A stretch of DNA of 64,000 nt from Lachnospiraceae bacterium (GTDB taxonomy: Bacteria; Bacillota; Clostridia; Lachnospirales; Lachnospiraceae). Both the position numbers and the translations under genes were made by a program. The notes under the pieces are model-generated. The model made no database searches. It had not been told where the DNA came from and worked only from the letters and a program-made list of their open reading frames with translations. The stretch is taken from NCBI GenBank assembly GCA_021771755.1, contig JAETOL010000001.1:296526-360525 (forward strand). Reading direction: 5' to 3'. Of this stretch, positions 17,919 through 27,149 are shown piece after piece. Every line of letters starts with the position of its first letter. Position 1 is the stretch's first letter.

Positions 17919-20495
17919 TTATGCTTTCATCGCCTTACGTCCGCAGCACTGTTTATATTTCTTGCCGCTTCCGCACGGACATGGATCATTCGGATAAACC
18001 TTTTCTTCTTTTCTCTGAACAGGCTTACGTACACTGGAGTCATCCTTGTTGGTTCCGGTAACCTTGGCAACCTGCTCACGCTCGATCTTCTGTTCAACAT
18101 GTACATGATACAGCATACGCACGGTATCCTCCTGAATGGAGTTTGTCATTTCATTGAACATATCATAAGCGCTCATCTTATATTCCACAACCGGATCTCT
18201 CTGACCGTAGCCAACCAGTCCGATACCCTGACGGAGGATTTCCATATCGTCAATATGATCCATCCACTTACTGTCAATAGATTTCAGAAGAACCACACGC
18301 TCCAGTTCACGAAGCTGCTCCGGTTCCGGGAACTCAGATTCTTTCGCTTCATAAAGCTTCACCGCTTCTTCTTTCAGGATATGCTTCATTTCATTTTTCT
18401 TCTTGCCTTTTACCTTATCCTGAGTAAGAGCCTCGATCGGGATGATCGGAAGAAGAATAGAATTAAACTCCTCCAGATTCCATTCTACTGCGTCTACATC
18501 ATCTGAGAAACATCTGTCCACTGTATTGTCCACAATGTCTGTGATCATCTTATAAATGGAATCGCGCATGTTCTCTCCGTCCAGAACCTGACGGCGCTCT
18601 TTGTAAATGATCTCACGCTGTTCGTTGTTTACCTGGTCGTAATCAAGAAGATTTTTACGAATACCAAAGTTGTTAAACTCGATCTTCTCCTGTGCTTTCT
18701 GAATCGCATTGGAAAGCATCTTATGTTCGATCTGCTCGTTTTCGGCAACTCCAAGAGAAGTAAATACCTTCATCAGACGCTCAGATCCAAAGAGACGCAT
18801 CAGATCGTCCTCCAGAGAGATGTAGAAACGGGATTCACCCGGATCTCCCTGACGTCCGGAACGTCCACGAAGCTGATTATCAATACGTCTGGACTCGTGT
18901 CGTTCTGTACCGATGATCTTCAGACCGCCGGCCTCTCTCGCTACATCATCCAGCTTGATATCTGTACCACGGCCTGCCATGTTGGTAGCAATGGTAACGG
19001 CTCCGGCCTGACCTGCCTGTGCAACGATCTCAGCCTCCAGCTCATGGAATTTCGCATTCAGGACATTATGCTGGATTCCCTGACGGCGGAGCATTTTGCT
19101 GAGAAGCTCAGATGTTTCGATGGTAATGGTACCTACCAGAACCGGCTGCTGTCTCTCATGAGCTTCCTTCACCGCCTCAACAACTGCGTTGAATTTTTCT
19201 TTCTTTGTCATATACACAGCGTCTTCCAGGTCTTTACGCTGTACAGGTCTGTTCGTAGGAATCTCCACAACGTCCATTCCATAGATATCGCGGAATTCTT
19301 TTTCCTCTGTAAGGGCAGTACCGGTCATACCGCCTTTTTTGTCATATTTGTTAAAGAAGTTCTGGAAAGTGATCGTTGCCAGAGTCTTGCTCTCACGTTT
19401 TACCTTTACATGCTCCTTGGCTTCGATTGCCTGATGAAGTCCGTCAGAATAACGACGGCCCGGCATGATACGTCCGGTAAATTCATCGACGATCAGGATC
19501 TCATCATCTTTTACTACATAATCCTGATCTTTGTGCATCAGGTTATGGGCACGGAGCGCCAGAATAATGTTGTGCTGAATCTCCAGGTTTTCCGGATCTG
19601 CAAGGTTTTCGATATTAAAGAATCTCTCAACCTTCTTCACACCGCGTTCTGTCAGATTTACGATCTTATCCTTTTCATTTACTACAAAATCTCCGGTCTC
19701 AATGACCTCTTCACCCATGATAGCGGCCATCTTGGTCATCTCATGGCTGGCCTCACCACGCTCCAGCTGCTGCGCCAGAATATCACAGACCTCATAAAGC
19801 TTGGTGGATTTTCCGCTCTGTCCGGAAATGATCAGAGGAGTACGTGCCTCATCAATAAGGACAGAGTCCACCTCATCGATGATGCAGTAGTGAAGTTCTC
19901 TCTGTACAAGCTGTTCTTTATAAATAACCATGTTGTCACGCAGGTAATCAAATCCCAGCTCGTTATTTGTCACATAGGTAATATCACATCCATAAGCTGC
20001 ACGGCGTTCCTCAGGCTTCATATCATTGAGCACCACGCCTACCGTCAGTCCAAGGAACTCATGAACCTTGCCCATCCACTCGGCATCACGCTTTGCCAGA
20101 TAATCGTTGACAGTAACAATATGCACGCCTCTGCCTTCCAGTGCATTCAGATATGCCGGAAGTGTAGATACAAGGGTCTTACCTTCACCGGTTTTCATCT
20201 CTGCAATACGTCCCTGATGAAGGATGATACCGCCGATGATCTGTACACGGTAATGCTCCATTCCAAGAACACGTTTCGCAGCTTCACGTACAGTTGCAAA
20301 AGCCTCTGGCAGCAGATCATCAAGGGTTGCTCCCTCTTCCAGACGCTTCTTATATTCTCTTGTTTTGTCCCTGAGTTCCTCATCAGTTAATTTCTGCATC
20401 TCCGGGCGCAGAGCCTCTGTCTTTTCTACAAGCGGCATGATACGCTTGACTTCACGCTGGCTGTGCGTTCCGAATACTTTTGAAAACACGTTCAT
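17919..20495 (-). CDS. secA: Preprotein translocase ATPase SecA
   Basis: 858 residues, full length. It is the motor that pushes secretory proteins through SecYEG at the cytoplasmic membrane. Walker A is seen as [11 protein letters not shown], Walker B as [17 protein letters not shown], and the second helicase domain contains [10 protein letters not shown]. The C-terminal zinc-binding tail [14 protein letters not shown], which also contacts SecB in other bacteria, is intact. It is a single-gene unit with its own terminator. A large plus-strand ORF lies antisense to it and is a shadow. Confidence 0.98.
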   Translation of the reverse strand: MNVFSKVFGTHSQREVKRIMPLVEKTEALRPEMQKLTDEELRDKTREYKKRLEEGATLDDLLPEAFATVREAAKRVLGMEHYRVQIIGGIILHQGRIAEMKTGEGKTLVSTLPAYLNALEGRGVHIVTVNDYLAKRDAEWMGKVHEFLGLTVGVVLNDMKPEERRAAYGCDITYVTNNELGFDYLRDNMVIYKEQLVQRELHYCIIDEVDSVLIDEARTPLIISGQSGKSTKLYEVCDILAQQLERGEASHEMTKMAAIMGEEVIETGDFVVNEKDKIVNLTERGVKKVERFFNIENLADPENLEIQHNIILALRAHNLMHKDQDYVVKDDEILIVDEFTGRIMPGRRYSDGLHQAIEAKEHVKVKRESKTLATITFQNFFNKYDKKGGMTGTALTEEKEFRDIYGMDVVEIPTNRPVQRKDLEDAVYMTKKEKFNAVVEAVKEAHERQQPVLVGTITIETSELLSKMLRRQGIQHNVLNAKFHELEAEIVAQAGQAGAVTIATNMAGRGTDIKLDDVAREAGGLKIIGTERHESRRIDNQLRGRSGRQGDPGESRFYISLEDDLMRLFGSERLMKVFTSLGVAENEQIEHKMLSNAIQKAQEKIEFNNFGIRKNLLDYDQVNNEQREIIYKERRQVLDGENMRDSIYKMITDIVDNTVDRCFSDDVDAVEWNLEEFNSILLPIIPIEALTQDKVKGKKKNEMKHILKEEAVKLYEAKESEFPEPEQLRELERVVLLKSIDSKWMDHIDDMEILRQGIGLVGYGQRDPVVEYKMSAYDMFNEMTNSIQEDTVRMLYHVHVEQKIEREQVAKVTGTNKDDSSVRKPVQRKEEKVYPNDPCPCGSGKKYKQCCGRKAMKA

Positions 20496-20621
20496 ACATA
20501 TACTCCTGTTTGTTTTATTCTATAAAAATCTGTTCTACGGAATCCTCCGTAATTTAGTTAATATAATAAATCTATTCTATTCTATCACTTTCTTAAATGG
20601 AAAACAATGATTTTCTCAGGC

Positions 20622-20650
20622 TTGTCATATTTTTCCCCCTGTGCTATGAT
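20622..20650 (+). promoter_or_regulatory. Promoter of the NusG-II/Gx transporter pair
   Basis: TTGTCA and TATGAT are separated by exactly 17 bases, about 80 bases upstream of the TTG start of the NusG domain II gene. The region between contains a weak inverted repeat (TGACAT and ATGTC) but no recognisable riboswitch. Confidence 0.65.
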
Positions 20651-20731
20651 TAGCTTCGAGTTATGGAAACAGCCTGACATTTTTCTTTTGATGTCGGCAT
20701 ATCCACTTTTTATAAAAGAAAGGAATCGCAT

Positions 20732-21100
20732 TTGAAAAAAAAGGAAGTTATCTTTATCATCTCCATACTTGCCTCAGCCCTGCTTCTGTGGGGTATTATG
20801 CTTCTGATCCGAAAGGGCGACTACGGTTCCGTAAGGATCACGGTAAACGGAGAAGAATATGGAACCTACTCCCTTTCTCAGGATCAGGTGATCTCCATCG
20901 GAGAGACCAATGTCTGTGAGATCAGGGACGGGCAAATAAAAATGACCGGGGCTGACTGTCCCGACCACCTCTGTATGAAGCAGAAAGCCGTGGGAAGTTC
21001 CGGCGGAACGATCGTCTGCCTTCCCAATAAAGTTGTCATAGAAGGAGTAAAGGCCGCCGGTTCCGAAGAGTCCTCTCCGGAATTTGATACGGCAGTATAA
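20732..21100 (+). CDS. NusG domain II-containing membrane-anchored protein
   Basis: 122 residues. One N-terminal membrane helix (about residues 5-25) is followed by a small beta-rich domain of the NusG-II/KOW-like type ending in the conserved segment ADCPDHLCMKQ...IVCLPNKVVIE. These proteins are extracytoplasmic and have no known transcription role. They commonly lie beside a Gx transporter gene, apbE or flavin-linked redox operons. The start is a TTG preceded by AAAGGA. Three bases separate it from the Gx transporter gene. A supporting role in extracytosolic flavin chemistry is inference. Confidence 0.8.
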   Translation: MKKKEVIFIISILASALLLWGIMLLIRKGDYGSVRITVNGEEYGTYSLSQDQVISIGETNVCEIRDGQIKMTGADCPDHLCMKQKAVGSSGGTIVCLPNKVVIEGVKAAGSEESSPEFDTAV

Positions 21101-21103
21101 ATT

Positions 21104-21589
21104 ATGAACCATAAAAAAACAGCCTATCTGGGACTTTTTGCCGCTGTTGCCATTATCTTTGGCTATGTGGAATCTCTGATCCCGTTTTTTGCAGGAATTC
21201 CCGGTATGAAACTGGGACTGGCAAACCTTGCCGTACTCTTTATCCTTGAAAAATACACCTGGAAGGAAGCCGCTCTGGTTTCCGCAGTAAGGATCTTGGT
21301 GATCGGTTTCCTTTTTGGAAATATGTTCAGCATCCTTTACAGTCTGGCAGGAGCTGCTCTAAGCCTTGCAGTCATGACTCTGATGAAAAAATTTTCCGGC
21401 TTCAGCATCCTTGGGATCAGTGTTGCCGGGGGTGTTTCCCACAATATCGGACAGCTGATCGTCGCCGCTCTCATTGTAGAAAACACCAGTCTTCTTTATT
21501 ATGCTCCGGCCCTTCTGATCTCCGGTGTTGTAACCGGACTTCTGATCGGGCTTCTTACCGGAGAAGTCACAAAAAGGATACGCCTGTAA
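21104..21589 (+). CDS. Gx transporter family protein (HepT component I-like)
   Basis: 161-residue integral membrane protein with about five helices and abundant glycines. It begins YLGLFAAVAIIFGYVESLIPFF and includes GMKLGLANLAVLFILE, which are typical of the Gx transporter family often misnamed heptaprenyl diphosphate synthase component I. The fold resembles the substrate-binding S components of ECF transporters. It is co-transcribed with the NusG-II gene, and the same pair is found next to flavin-based electron-transfer genes in other Firmicutes. The substrate is unknown. Confidence 0.8.
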   Translation: MNHKKTAYLGLFAAVAIIFGYVESLIPFFAGIPGMKLGLANLAVLFILEKYTWKEAALVSAVRILVIGFLFGNMFSILYSLAGAALSLAVMTLMKKFSGFSILGISVAGGVSHNIGQLIVAALIVENTSLLYYAPALLISGVVTGLLIGLLTGEVTKRIRL

Positions 21590-21608
21590 AGCGTATCCTT
21601 TTTTCTGT
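21568..21608. terminator. Bidirectional intrinsic terminator
   Basis: A perfect stem (AAAAAGGATACGC and GCGTATCCTTTTT) with a 7-base loop spans the end of the Gx transporter gene and the gap before apbE. Both strands end in a T run, so it can stop both convergent units. Confidence 0.85.
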
Positions 21609-21611
21609 CTA

Positions 21612-22652
21612 TTATTTCAGTGTTTCTGTCTCATAAGTATTTTTCATAAGCTCAAATCGCTCTTTCATTCCTTCTGTAAGATATACCTTATGATCCTCAT
21701 CTACAAAAGCTGCATCTGCCCCGTATTTTTCCAGAACGGGAAGCGCTTTTTCTTTTCCCAGAACAAAACACGCCGTAGAAAGACCATCTGCAAAAAGTCC
21801 GCTGTCGCAGACAACTGTTACAGAAGTAAGCCCGTTCCATACAGGGTATCCGGTTTTTGGATCAAGAATGTGATGATATCTTTTTCCATCTTCCATAAAA
21901 TACCGCTCATAATCTCCGGAAGTGGAAAGAAATTCTCCCCCCTTCAGAGAAACAGCTCCCAGGTAGTCTCCCTCCGGTTCCCTTGGATCCCGTATTGCCA
22001 CCCTCCAGTCTGACTGATCCGGCTTTTCTCCGTAAGCCATCACGCTGCTGCCTCCCAGATTCAGGATCATACCGGAAACATCCGCATCCTGTTCCAGAAG
22101 CTCCATAACCAGATCACAGCCGATTCCCTTGCCTGCCGCCCCCAGATCAAGGGTGGCGCCATCTTTTAATGTTGCCTTGTTTCCGTCAAGCTCCAGCTTT
22201 TCATATCCGGTTTCTTTGAGAAGCGATTCCAGTTCTCCCGCCTGAGGAATCCCTGCATTTTCTCCTCCAATGTCCCAGAGACGGATCACTTTACCCAGTG
22301 TGGGATCAAAGGCTCCCTCTGAATCTTCTGCAAGCTGCTGTATTTTTTGCAGATAATCCGTAAGCTCATCAGAAACCTCCACCGTTTCTCCTCCCGCCTG
22401 ATTCACTTGGGCAATCTGAGAGTCTTCTTCTGTCCAGGAAAGAAGCTCCTCCTCTGTTTTTTTCAGAAGCTTCCCGATAGAAGGATTCAGATCTTTTCCT
22501 TTCGTATACAAGGTTTCTGAGACAACTGTATTCATGGCAAAATCTGTATTTGTATATTTTTGTGTTTTTGCCTGAACGGGACTGAAAACAAGCCCTGTCA
22601 ATACCGCGCCTGCTAAAACAGTGCCCATTCCAAATTTCTGTTTTTTTGTCAT
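21612..22652 (-). CDS. apbE: FAD:protein FMN transferase (flavin transferase ApbE)
   Basis: 346 residues with an N-terminal signal or membrane segment (about residues 8-28). ApbE uses FAD to attach FMN through a phosphodiester bond to threonine in the DxxSGAT-type motif of RnfG, RnfD, NqrB/C and other extracytosolic flavoproteins. Family motifs are visible: FAMNTVVSE (usually AMGT), LGAAGKGIGCD, NLGGSS, and HHILDPKTGYP. The obvious substrates in this window are the RnfD and RnfG-like proteins at 32-34.5 kb. It follows the VanZ-phosphatase gene by 14 bases, with GAAAGGTGG before its ATG. Confidence 0.92.
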   Translation of the reverse strand: MTKKQKFGMGTVLAGAVLTGLVFSPVQAKTQKYTNTDFAMNTVVSETLYTKGKDLNPSIGKLLKKTEEELLSWTEEDSQIAQVNQAGGETVEVSDELTDYLQKIQQLAEDSEGAFDPTLGKVIRLWDIGGENAGIPQAGELESLLKETGYEKLELDGNKATLKDGATLDLGAAGKGIGCDLVMELLEQDADVSGMILNLGGSSVMAYGEKPDQSDWRVAIRDPREPEGDYLGAVSLKGGEFLSTSGDYERYFMEDGKRYHHILDPKTGYPVWNGLTSVTVVCDSGLFADGLSTACFVLGKEKALPVLEKYGADAAFVDEDHKVYLTEGMKERFELMKNTYETETLK

Positions 22653-22666
22653 TAAACCACCTTTCG

Positions 22667-24208
22667 TCAGTGTGGCAGCAGTTCTCTGGTCTCTTCCACT
22701 GCCTTTTCTGTTCCTGCCAGCATAGAGCAGGGCTGATCCAGCGTAATGGATGTCCCGTCAATCTGCCCAACCACTCCTCCGGCCTCCTCGATGATGACAG
22801 AAGCAGCAGCATAATCATACGGCTGAAGCTTCATTTCCAGATAAACCGCATTTCTTCCGGAAGCGATCCTGCACAAATCCAGTGCAGCAGAACCTCCGCT
22901 CCGAATGCAGAGACTTCTCATATAAAGCTCCTTCACAGTCTGAAAAAGAATATCAATTTTATCTTCATTATATCTTGCACATCCAAAAGCTGCAATTCCT
23001 TCTGCAAGAGAAATATTTTCCATTTTCAGCTTCTGCCCGTTCAGCGTACTTCCTTTCCCACGGATTCCCACATACATTTCGTCCATATAGGGATCAAAAA
23101 CAAATCCTGCCTCTATTTTTCCATGATGTGCCAGACCCACAGAAATACAGCTGAAATGATAATCAAACATAAAATTTGTAGTTCCATCTATGGGATCAAT
23201 ATAAAATGTATATTCTCCAGAAGCTCCCGCTCCCTGATTTCCCTCGGTATCCTCTTCACCAAAAAAAGTGGCTCCCGGCAGAATTTTACTTAGTTCACGA
23301 ATCAGAAAACGCTGGATTTCTGTGTCAAAATCCGTGCAGAAATTAGCAAGTCCTTCTTTTTTGTGGATATTTTCCTGGAGAGGCTTCGCCTGTCGCAGTT
23401 TCTCGCCAGCCTCGCGTACAAGATCTTCTATCGCCTGATAAGCGATATTCGTACTGATTTCCACAAACGGTTCTCCTGGCGCTGTCTCCTCTGTCATCAG
23501 GATTTCCTCTGCCGGCTTCTTTTCCGGAACTTCAGGTTTCTCCGCTTTTCTACTCTCTCCGTCCATCTCGGAGTATCCCTTCCACGGTTCCACATCCCAG
23601 CCGCCAAATTCTCTGACATTTTTTACCACATATTTTCTGCTTCGGTCAAAGCCCCAGTAAAGAACACCGCCCAGTACACCTCCAAGGCTGTTAAAAAACA
23701 GATCCGTCAACTGAAACGTTCCAATTTTCAGAAAAAGCTGACAGCACTCGATACACAAAGAGCAGAAGAAACCGATCCAGAGACTGTTCAGCAGAACCTC
23801 CTGCACCTTTTTCTTTCTGTAATCGGTCCTGTATTCCCATACCCGGTATAAAAGAGGAAGCAGCGGCAGAAACATGATCAGATTCTCCACATTTTCTGTG
23901 TAAATACTTCCGTCTGCCTTATGTAATCCCCAGATTCCCAGCACACTGTCCAGAGGATTTCCCCAGATAGTTCTGCAGAAAAGTGTTCGGAACAGAACCA
24001 GACATCCATAAAATACCACAAGGAACTCTCTCCGAAACTGCCTGCTGGTTCGAAATTCCTGTATCCAGGTCCGTATCACCGCTTCCGTACCTTTTTTCTT
24101 GACCTGCATGTATACACTCATAAAAAGAACCGCAATCACCAGCGATGCCCCGCAGCTCTGATAAAGAACGCCAAGCACATTCCCGATCACTGAAACCATA
24201 TATTCCAT
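22667..24208 (-). CDS. VanZ-like / inositol monophosphatase fusion protein
   Basis: 513 residues in two parts. Residues 1-200 are a membrane domain with about four helices and the VanZ-type segment NLIMFLPLLPLLY ... DLFFNSLGGVLGG. After a proline/glutamate-rich cytoplasmic linker (about 215-250), residues 250-513 form an inositol monophosphatase fold: FFGEEDTEG and DPIDGTTNF give the metal ligands, and PYDYAAASVIIEEAGG is the second motif (usually WDxAAG). The phosphatase part is normal length and appears catalytically complete. VanZ domains are membrane proteins of uncertain function, so the fusion may tether a small-molecule phosphatase to the membrane. Confidence 0.85.
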   Translation of the reverse strand: MEYMVSVIGNVLGVLYQSCGASLVIAVLFMSVYMQVKKKGTEAVIRTWIQEFRTSRQFRREFLVVFYGCLVLFRTLFCRTIWGNPLDSVLGIWGLHKADGSIYTENVENLIMFLPLLPLLYRVWEYRTDYRKKKVQEVLLNSLWIGFFCSLCIECCQLFLKIGTFQLTDLFFNSLGGVLGGVLYWGFDRSRKYVVKNVREFGGWDVEPWKGYSEMDGESRKAEKPEVPEKKPAEEILMTEETAPGEPFVEISTNIAYQAIEDLVREAGEKLRQAKPLQENIHKKEGLANFCTDFDTEIQRFLIRELSKILPGATFFGEEDTEGNQGAGASGEYTFYIDPIDGTTNFMFDYHFSCISVGLAHHGKIEAGFVFDPYMDEMYVGIRGKGSTLNGQKLKMENISLAEGIAAFGCARYNEDKIDILFQTVKELYMRSLCIRSGGSAALDLCRIASGRNAVYLEMKLQPYDYAAASVIIEEAGGVVGQIDGTSITLDQPCSMLAGTEKAVEETRELLPH

Positions 24209-24243
24209 TCCAATACCATCCTTTCTTTGATTATTCTTTTTCT

Positions 24244-24272
24244 ATTATAATCAAATCTTTCTTAAACTTCAA
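24244..24272 (-). promoter_or_regulatory. Promoter of the VanZ-phosphatase/apbE unit
   Basis: On the minus strand TTGAAG and TATAAT are 17 bases apart and lie just upstream of the VanZ fusion gene. An overlapping plus-strand TATAAT with a poorer -35 (TTCTTT, 17-base spacing, 24223-24251) could start transcription of the repeat element at 24271. Confidence 0.5.
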
Positions 24273-24357
24273 TTTCTGTTTATGGGGATGGGAGGATTTT
24301 AGTTTCCTGTTTCCTACAGACGGCGCATATGAGAAAAAGGCAGATCATGTGCTGCAC
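24271..24357 (+). repeat. Dispersed intergenic element, copy 1
   Basis: About 85 bases that match, with scattered differences, a second copy on the minus strand at 42431-42512. The best shared part is GCATATGAGAAAAAGGCAGA followed by TCATGTGCTG; TTTCCTGTT and ACAGACG are also shared. It contains no open reading frame. In copy 2 the element runs into a long hairpin with a T tract; here the homology stops after GTGCTG. It may be a structured RNA, a terminator family or a small mobile repeat. Confidence 0.6.
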
Positions 24358-24375
24358 ACCAAGAGATTTTCTTTT

Positions 24376-24537
24376 TTACTGACTTACCACAGGTTTTCCA
24401 TCTTTATCAAGCAATGGCGTAAAACCTGATGCATTTCCATTTCTATGAAAAACATAATTTACACCTGTTTGTGTGTCAACCCAAATTTCAATTACCTCAA
24501 TAGTTCCTTGCTTGTATATTTTTTTAAAACGCTCCAT
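24376..24537 (-). CDS. DUF6440 family small protein
   Basis: Too short for the ORF track; translated by hand as 53 residues starting MERFKKIYKQG. The pattern VDTQTGVNYVF ... GFTPLLDKDGKPVV is that of DUF6440, a family of small proteins common in clostridia and often carried on mobile elements. The function is unknown. GGGAGAG lies eight bases before the ATG. It is flanked by the repeat element and the XRE gene. Confidence 0.8.
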   Translation of the reverse strand: MERFKKIYKQGTIEVIEIWVDTQTGVNYVFHRNGNASGFTPLLDKDGKPVVSQ

Positions 24538-24793
24538 AATTTTCTCTCCCTTCGTAAAAATAAGGCGATATCTTTACTCGTATTATATGTGAAATATCAA
24601 GATTACTCAATTGTTTCTTGAAACAAAAGCAAAAAGTCATAAAAATCACAAAATTTTCAATCTGCCCTTACGCAAGATATAACACTCCTGCAGGCTCATA
24701 AGTATTAATTTAAATAATTACAAACATCTCTACTTTACGTAGGTATACAAATTGATCATTCTCATCTATACTTTTTTCAAGGAGGGATAAACG

Positions 24794-25384
24794 ATGAATC
24801 AATATATTACAGGAGCTATAATCCGACAATTACGAGAAAACAGCCATTTAACACAAGCTGAACTTGCAGAAAAACTATGTGTATCTGACAAAACAGTTTC
24901 CAAATGGGAAACCGCCAAAGGGTATCCTGATATTTCTCTCTTGGAGTCACTGGCACAAATTTTCAACGTATCTGTTGCAGAACTTTTTTCGGGAAGTACT
25001 GTACAAAACAGCAATATTTCTGCAAATATGATGCGTTCTAAATTTTATGTATGTCCTGTGTGCGGAAACTGTATTCACACTATGGGGGAAGCTGTCATTT
25101 ATTGTCATGGAATATTACTTACACCCTGCCAGGCAGAAGAATCAGATGTAAAACACAAAATCACTGTCGAACAGATTGAAGATGAATACTTCATTCATAT
25201 ACAGCACGATATGATAAAAACACATTATATTTCTTTTATTGCAGCATTGTCCTCAGATAAAATCCAAATGGTGAAACTTTACCCGGAAGGAAATGCAGAA
25301 GTCAGATTCAAAATGAATGGCGTAAGCCAGATTTTATTTTACTGCAATCGTGACGGCTTGTTTTATTTCGATATAAGAAAATAA
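24794..25384 (+). CDS. XRE regulator fused to a desulfoferrodoxin/superoxide-reductase-like domain
   Basis: 196 residues. Residues 1-65 are an XRE helix-turn-helix (QLRENSHLTQAELAEKL, then KWETAKGYPD). From about residue 80 a second domain begins with the knuckle CPVCGNCIH and a histidine-rich strand HIQHDMIKTHYISFI, which resembles the iron-binding part of superoxide reductase. Proteins with this architecture are widespread in clostridia and are presumed to couple an iron or redox signal to gene control; the targets are unknown. AAGGAGGG precedes the ATG, and a strong terminator follows. Confidence 0.82.
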   Translation: MNQYITGAIIRQLRENSHLTQAELAEKLCVSDKTVSKWETAKGYPDISLLESLAQIFNVSVAELFSGSTVQNSNISANMMRSKFYVCPVCGNCIHTMGEAVIYCHGILLTPCQAEESDVKHKITVEQIEDEYFIHIQHDMIKTHYISFIAALSSDKIQMVKLYPEGNAEVRFKMNGVSQILFYCNRDGLFYFDIRK

Positions 25385-25428
25385 AAAAACAAGCCATAAG
25401 CTGTTGCAGATATAACCATTGAGGGGCG

Positions 25429-25480
25429 TAAGCCCTGCTGTTAGTCGAGTACGAGTAACAGCAGGGCTTATTTTATTTTG
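25429..25480 (+). terminator. Intrinsic terminator after the XRE-SOR gene
   Basis: A perfect 15-base inverted repeat (TAAGCCCTGCTGTTA and TAACAGCAGGGCTTA) with a 12-base loop is followed by TTTTATTTT. It also separates this gene from the convergent histidine kinase gene. Confidence 0.85.
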
Positions 25481-26360
25481 CAAAAAATATCTTAATTTGC
25501 AGTTTATCATTGTTGTAAACTGCTTCAATACTTCCACCCATACGCTCAATCAGTATCTTGGCGATAGATAATCCCAAACCCGTTGAATTGCGGCTGGCCT
25601 CTACTGTATAGAATCGGTCAAACAGTCTGCCAACTGTAACTGCGGTCAGGTTATGCGCTGTGTTGGTAAAAGTAATATCCCCGTTGCTCGTCATAGTAAC
25701 CGACAAATCACCGTCAGAATATTTCAGCGCATTACTAATGATATTGGAGAAAATACGGTTCACCGCACCCGCATCCAGCTCACAGAAAACAGATTGCTCC
25801 GGTAATCTGATTTCCGGTTGAATTCCTTTCTCCTGCATGACCGCATAAAAAGACAGCAGGCTTTCCTCCAATGCCCGTACAATATCCATGCGTTCCAGCT
25901 TTAGCTCCTGCGAAGCTGTAACAACACTGTATCGGAATAATTCTTCGGTCATATTTTTCAAAACTTCGGTTCTGTTCTGTATTTGTGAAAGATACCGCTG
26001 AACATCCTTACTCTTTTCCTCACGCTGTAGCAAATCAAGATAACCGTTGATCGCCGTGAGAGGTGTTCTCAGATCGTGGGAAATGTTAGTAACAGCTTCT
26101 TTCAGTTCCAGATCCCCTTGCTGATAACGCTGGCGTTCTTTACGGAGCAGACGAAGCTGCACATTGATTTCTGACGCTAACTTTCGCATACAGGAATCAC
26201 GGGTGGAAATATTGACAAGAGTGTTGGTATCTGTTGTCAACCGGTCCCGGAACGCATCTGCAATTTCATGTGCCGACCTGCGCAGAAAACAGATCTTTGC
26301 AAGAAGCACAAAAATAATCAGAAGCAATATTCCGATAATGATTAACAGTAGATACTCCAT
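25473..26360 (-). CDS. Sensor histidine kinase (VanS/EnvZ class)
   Basis: 295 residues. One N-terminal membrane helix (about residues 2-25) leads to a dimerisation helix with the phospho-acceptor histidine in NISHDLRTPLTAI, then N box IFSNIISNALKYS and G box GLGLSIAKILIERMGG. There is no sizeable extracellular sensor domain, as in kinases that sense stress through an adjacent ABC transporter. It is the last gene of a four-gene unit (response regulator, ATPase, permease, kinase), so it probably controls this exporter. Confidence 0.9.
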   Translation of the reverse strand: MEYLLLIIIGILLLIIFVLLAKICFLRRSAHEIADAFRDRLTTDTNTLVNISTRDSCMRKLASEINVQLRLLRKERQRYQQGDLELKEAVTNISHDLRTPLTAINGYLDLLQREEKSKDVQRYLSQIQNRTEVLKNMTEELFRYSVVTASQELKLERMDIVRALEESLLSFYAVMQEKGIQPEIRLPEQSVFCELDAGAVNRIFSNIISNALKYSDGDLSVTMTSNGDITFTNTAHNLTAVTVGRLFDRFYTVEASRNSTGLGLSIAKILIERMGGSIEAVYNNDKLQIKIFFAK

Positions 26361-26372
26361 TTTCTTTTCTCC

Positions 26373-27149
26373 TTACCGAATATCCTTATTTTCAAATCCA
26401 CGGCAGCTGACAACTGCAGAAATGGCAGCCAGCAGAAAACTGCAAAGTCCGCTGTATTCCGGCTGAAGAACCTGCCAGGCAGACAACTGAGCCGCCTGAC
26501 CGGTAGGATTCAGGTTGTGTAAAAGCAGATACGCTTGCCGTACGATCCCTGACACATAGTGGGAATTGACAGCGTCGTTTTTGTAAGGGGACTGCACCAG
26601 GATACTGTTGGTATGCAGAGCCAGTAAAAGCATTCCAAAGGCCATAGCCATAGTCACCAGGATACCCCTGGATTGATTGGCACACAGCAGGGTCAGTCCG
26701 GCAAAGAAACACCCCTGAGCCATGCTCATCCCCAGACCTGTCAGAGTAAACCGGAGAAAATCCACGGCTTTCACATTCATTTCAAACAGTGGCATACTCA
26801 AAACCGTTGTAAATCCGACGACTATCAGGTAAATTCCTCCGCAGCCCACCGCTGCCACTGCCAGCTGTGCCAGTACATAGTCCCGGCGGCAGGGTATGCT
26901 CAACAGCTTGCACCGAACAAATCCTCCTGAAAAATCCTGTCCCAGAAAAAAGCTGACAAAAGCTGCCGAAACCATGCCCCAGAGAGTCAGGGGAAGAAAG
27001 ATTACCCGGCTGATCGGCACGGTATAATCCATAGCGGTGGCCTGCATTCCGACAAATCCGGCTGAAGTTACTAACATTCCTGTCAGACAGAGCCAGAAGG
27101 CAGGACTTTTCCACAGGCGGTACAACTCGGCGCGGAAACACTTAATCAT
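26373..27149 (-). CDS. ABC-2 type transporter permease
   Basis: About 258 residues with six predicted membrane helices. It begins MIKCFRAELYRLWKSPAFW, a common start of bacitracin- or lantibiotic-type ABC-2 permeases. I start at that methionine because GGGAGGTGG lies just upstream; the track start is 16 codons earlier and inside the ATPase gene. Eight bases overlap the ATPase stop. It probably forms an exporter or immunity pump with the ATPase; the substrate is unknown. Confidence 0.82.
   Translation of the reverse strand: MIKCFRAELYRLWKSPAFWLCLTGMLVTSAGFVGMQATAMDYTVPISRVIFLPLTLWGMVSAAFVSFFLGQDFSGGFVRCKLLSIPCRRDYVLAQLAVAAVGCGGIYLIVVGFTTVLSMPLFEMNVKAVDFLRFTLTGLGMSMAQGCFFAGLTLLCANQSRGILVTMAMAFGMLLLALHTNSILVQSPYKNDAVNSHYVSGIVRQAYLLLHNLNPTGQAAQLSAWQVLQPEYSGLCSFLLAAISAVVSCRGFENKDIR

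Noticed and set aside
18723-20390. 555-codon plus-strand ORF opposite secA
   Set aside because: Antisense shadow of a highly conserved gene; composition is non-protein-like.
21104-21589. Annotation of the Gx transporter as heptaprenyl diphosphate synthase component I
   Set aside because: It is an integral membrane protein without prenyltransferase motifs, and no component II gene is adjacent.
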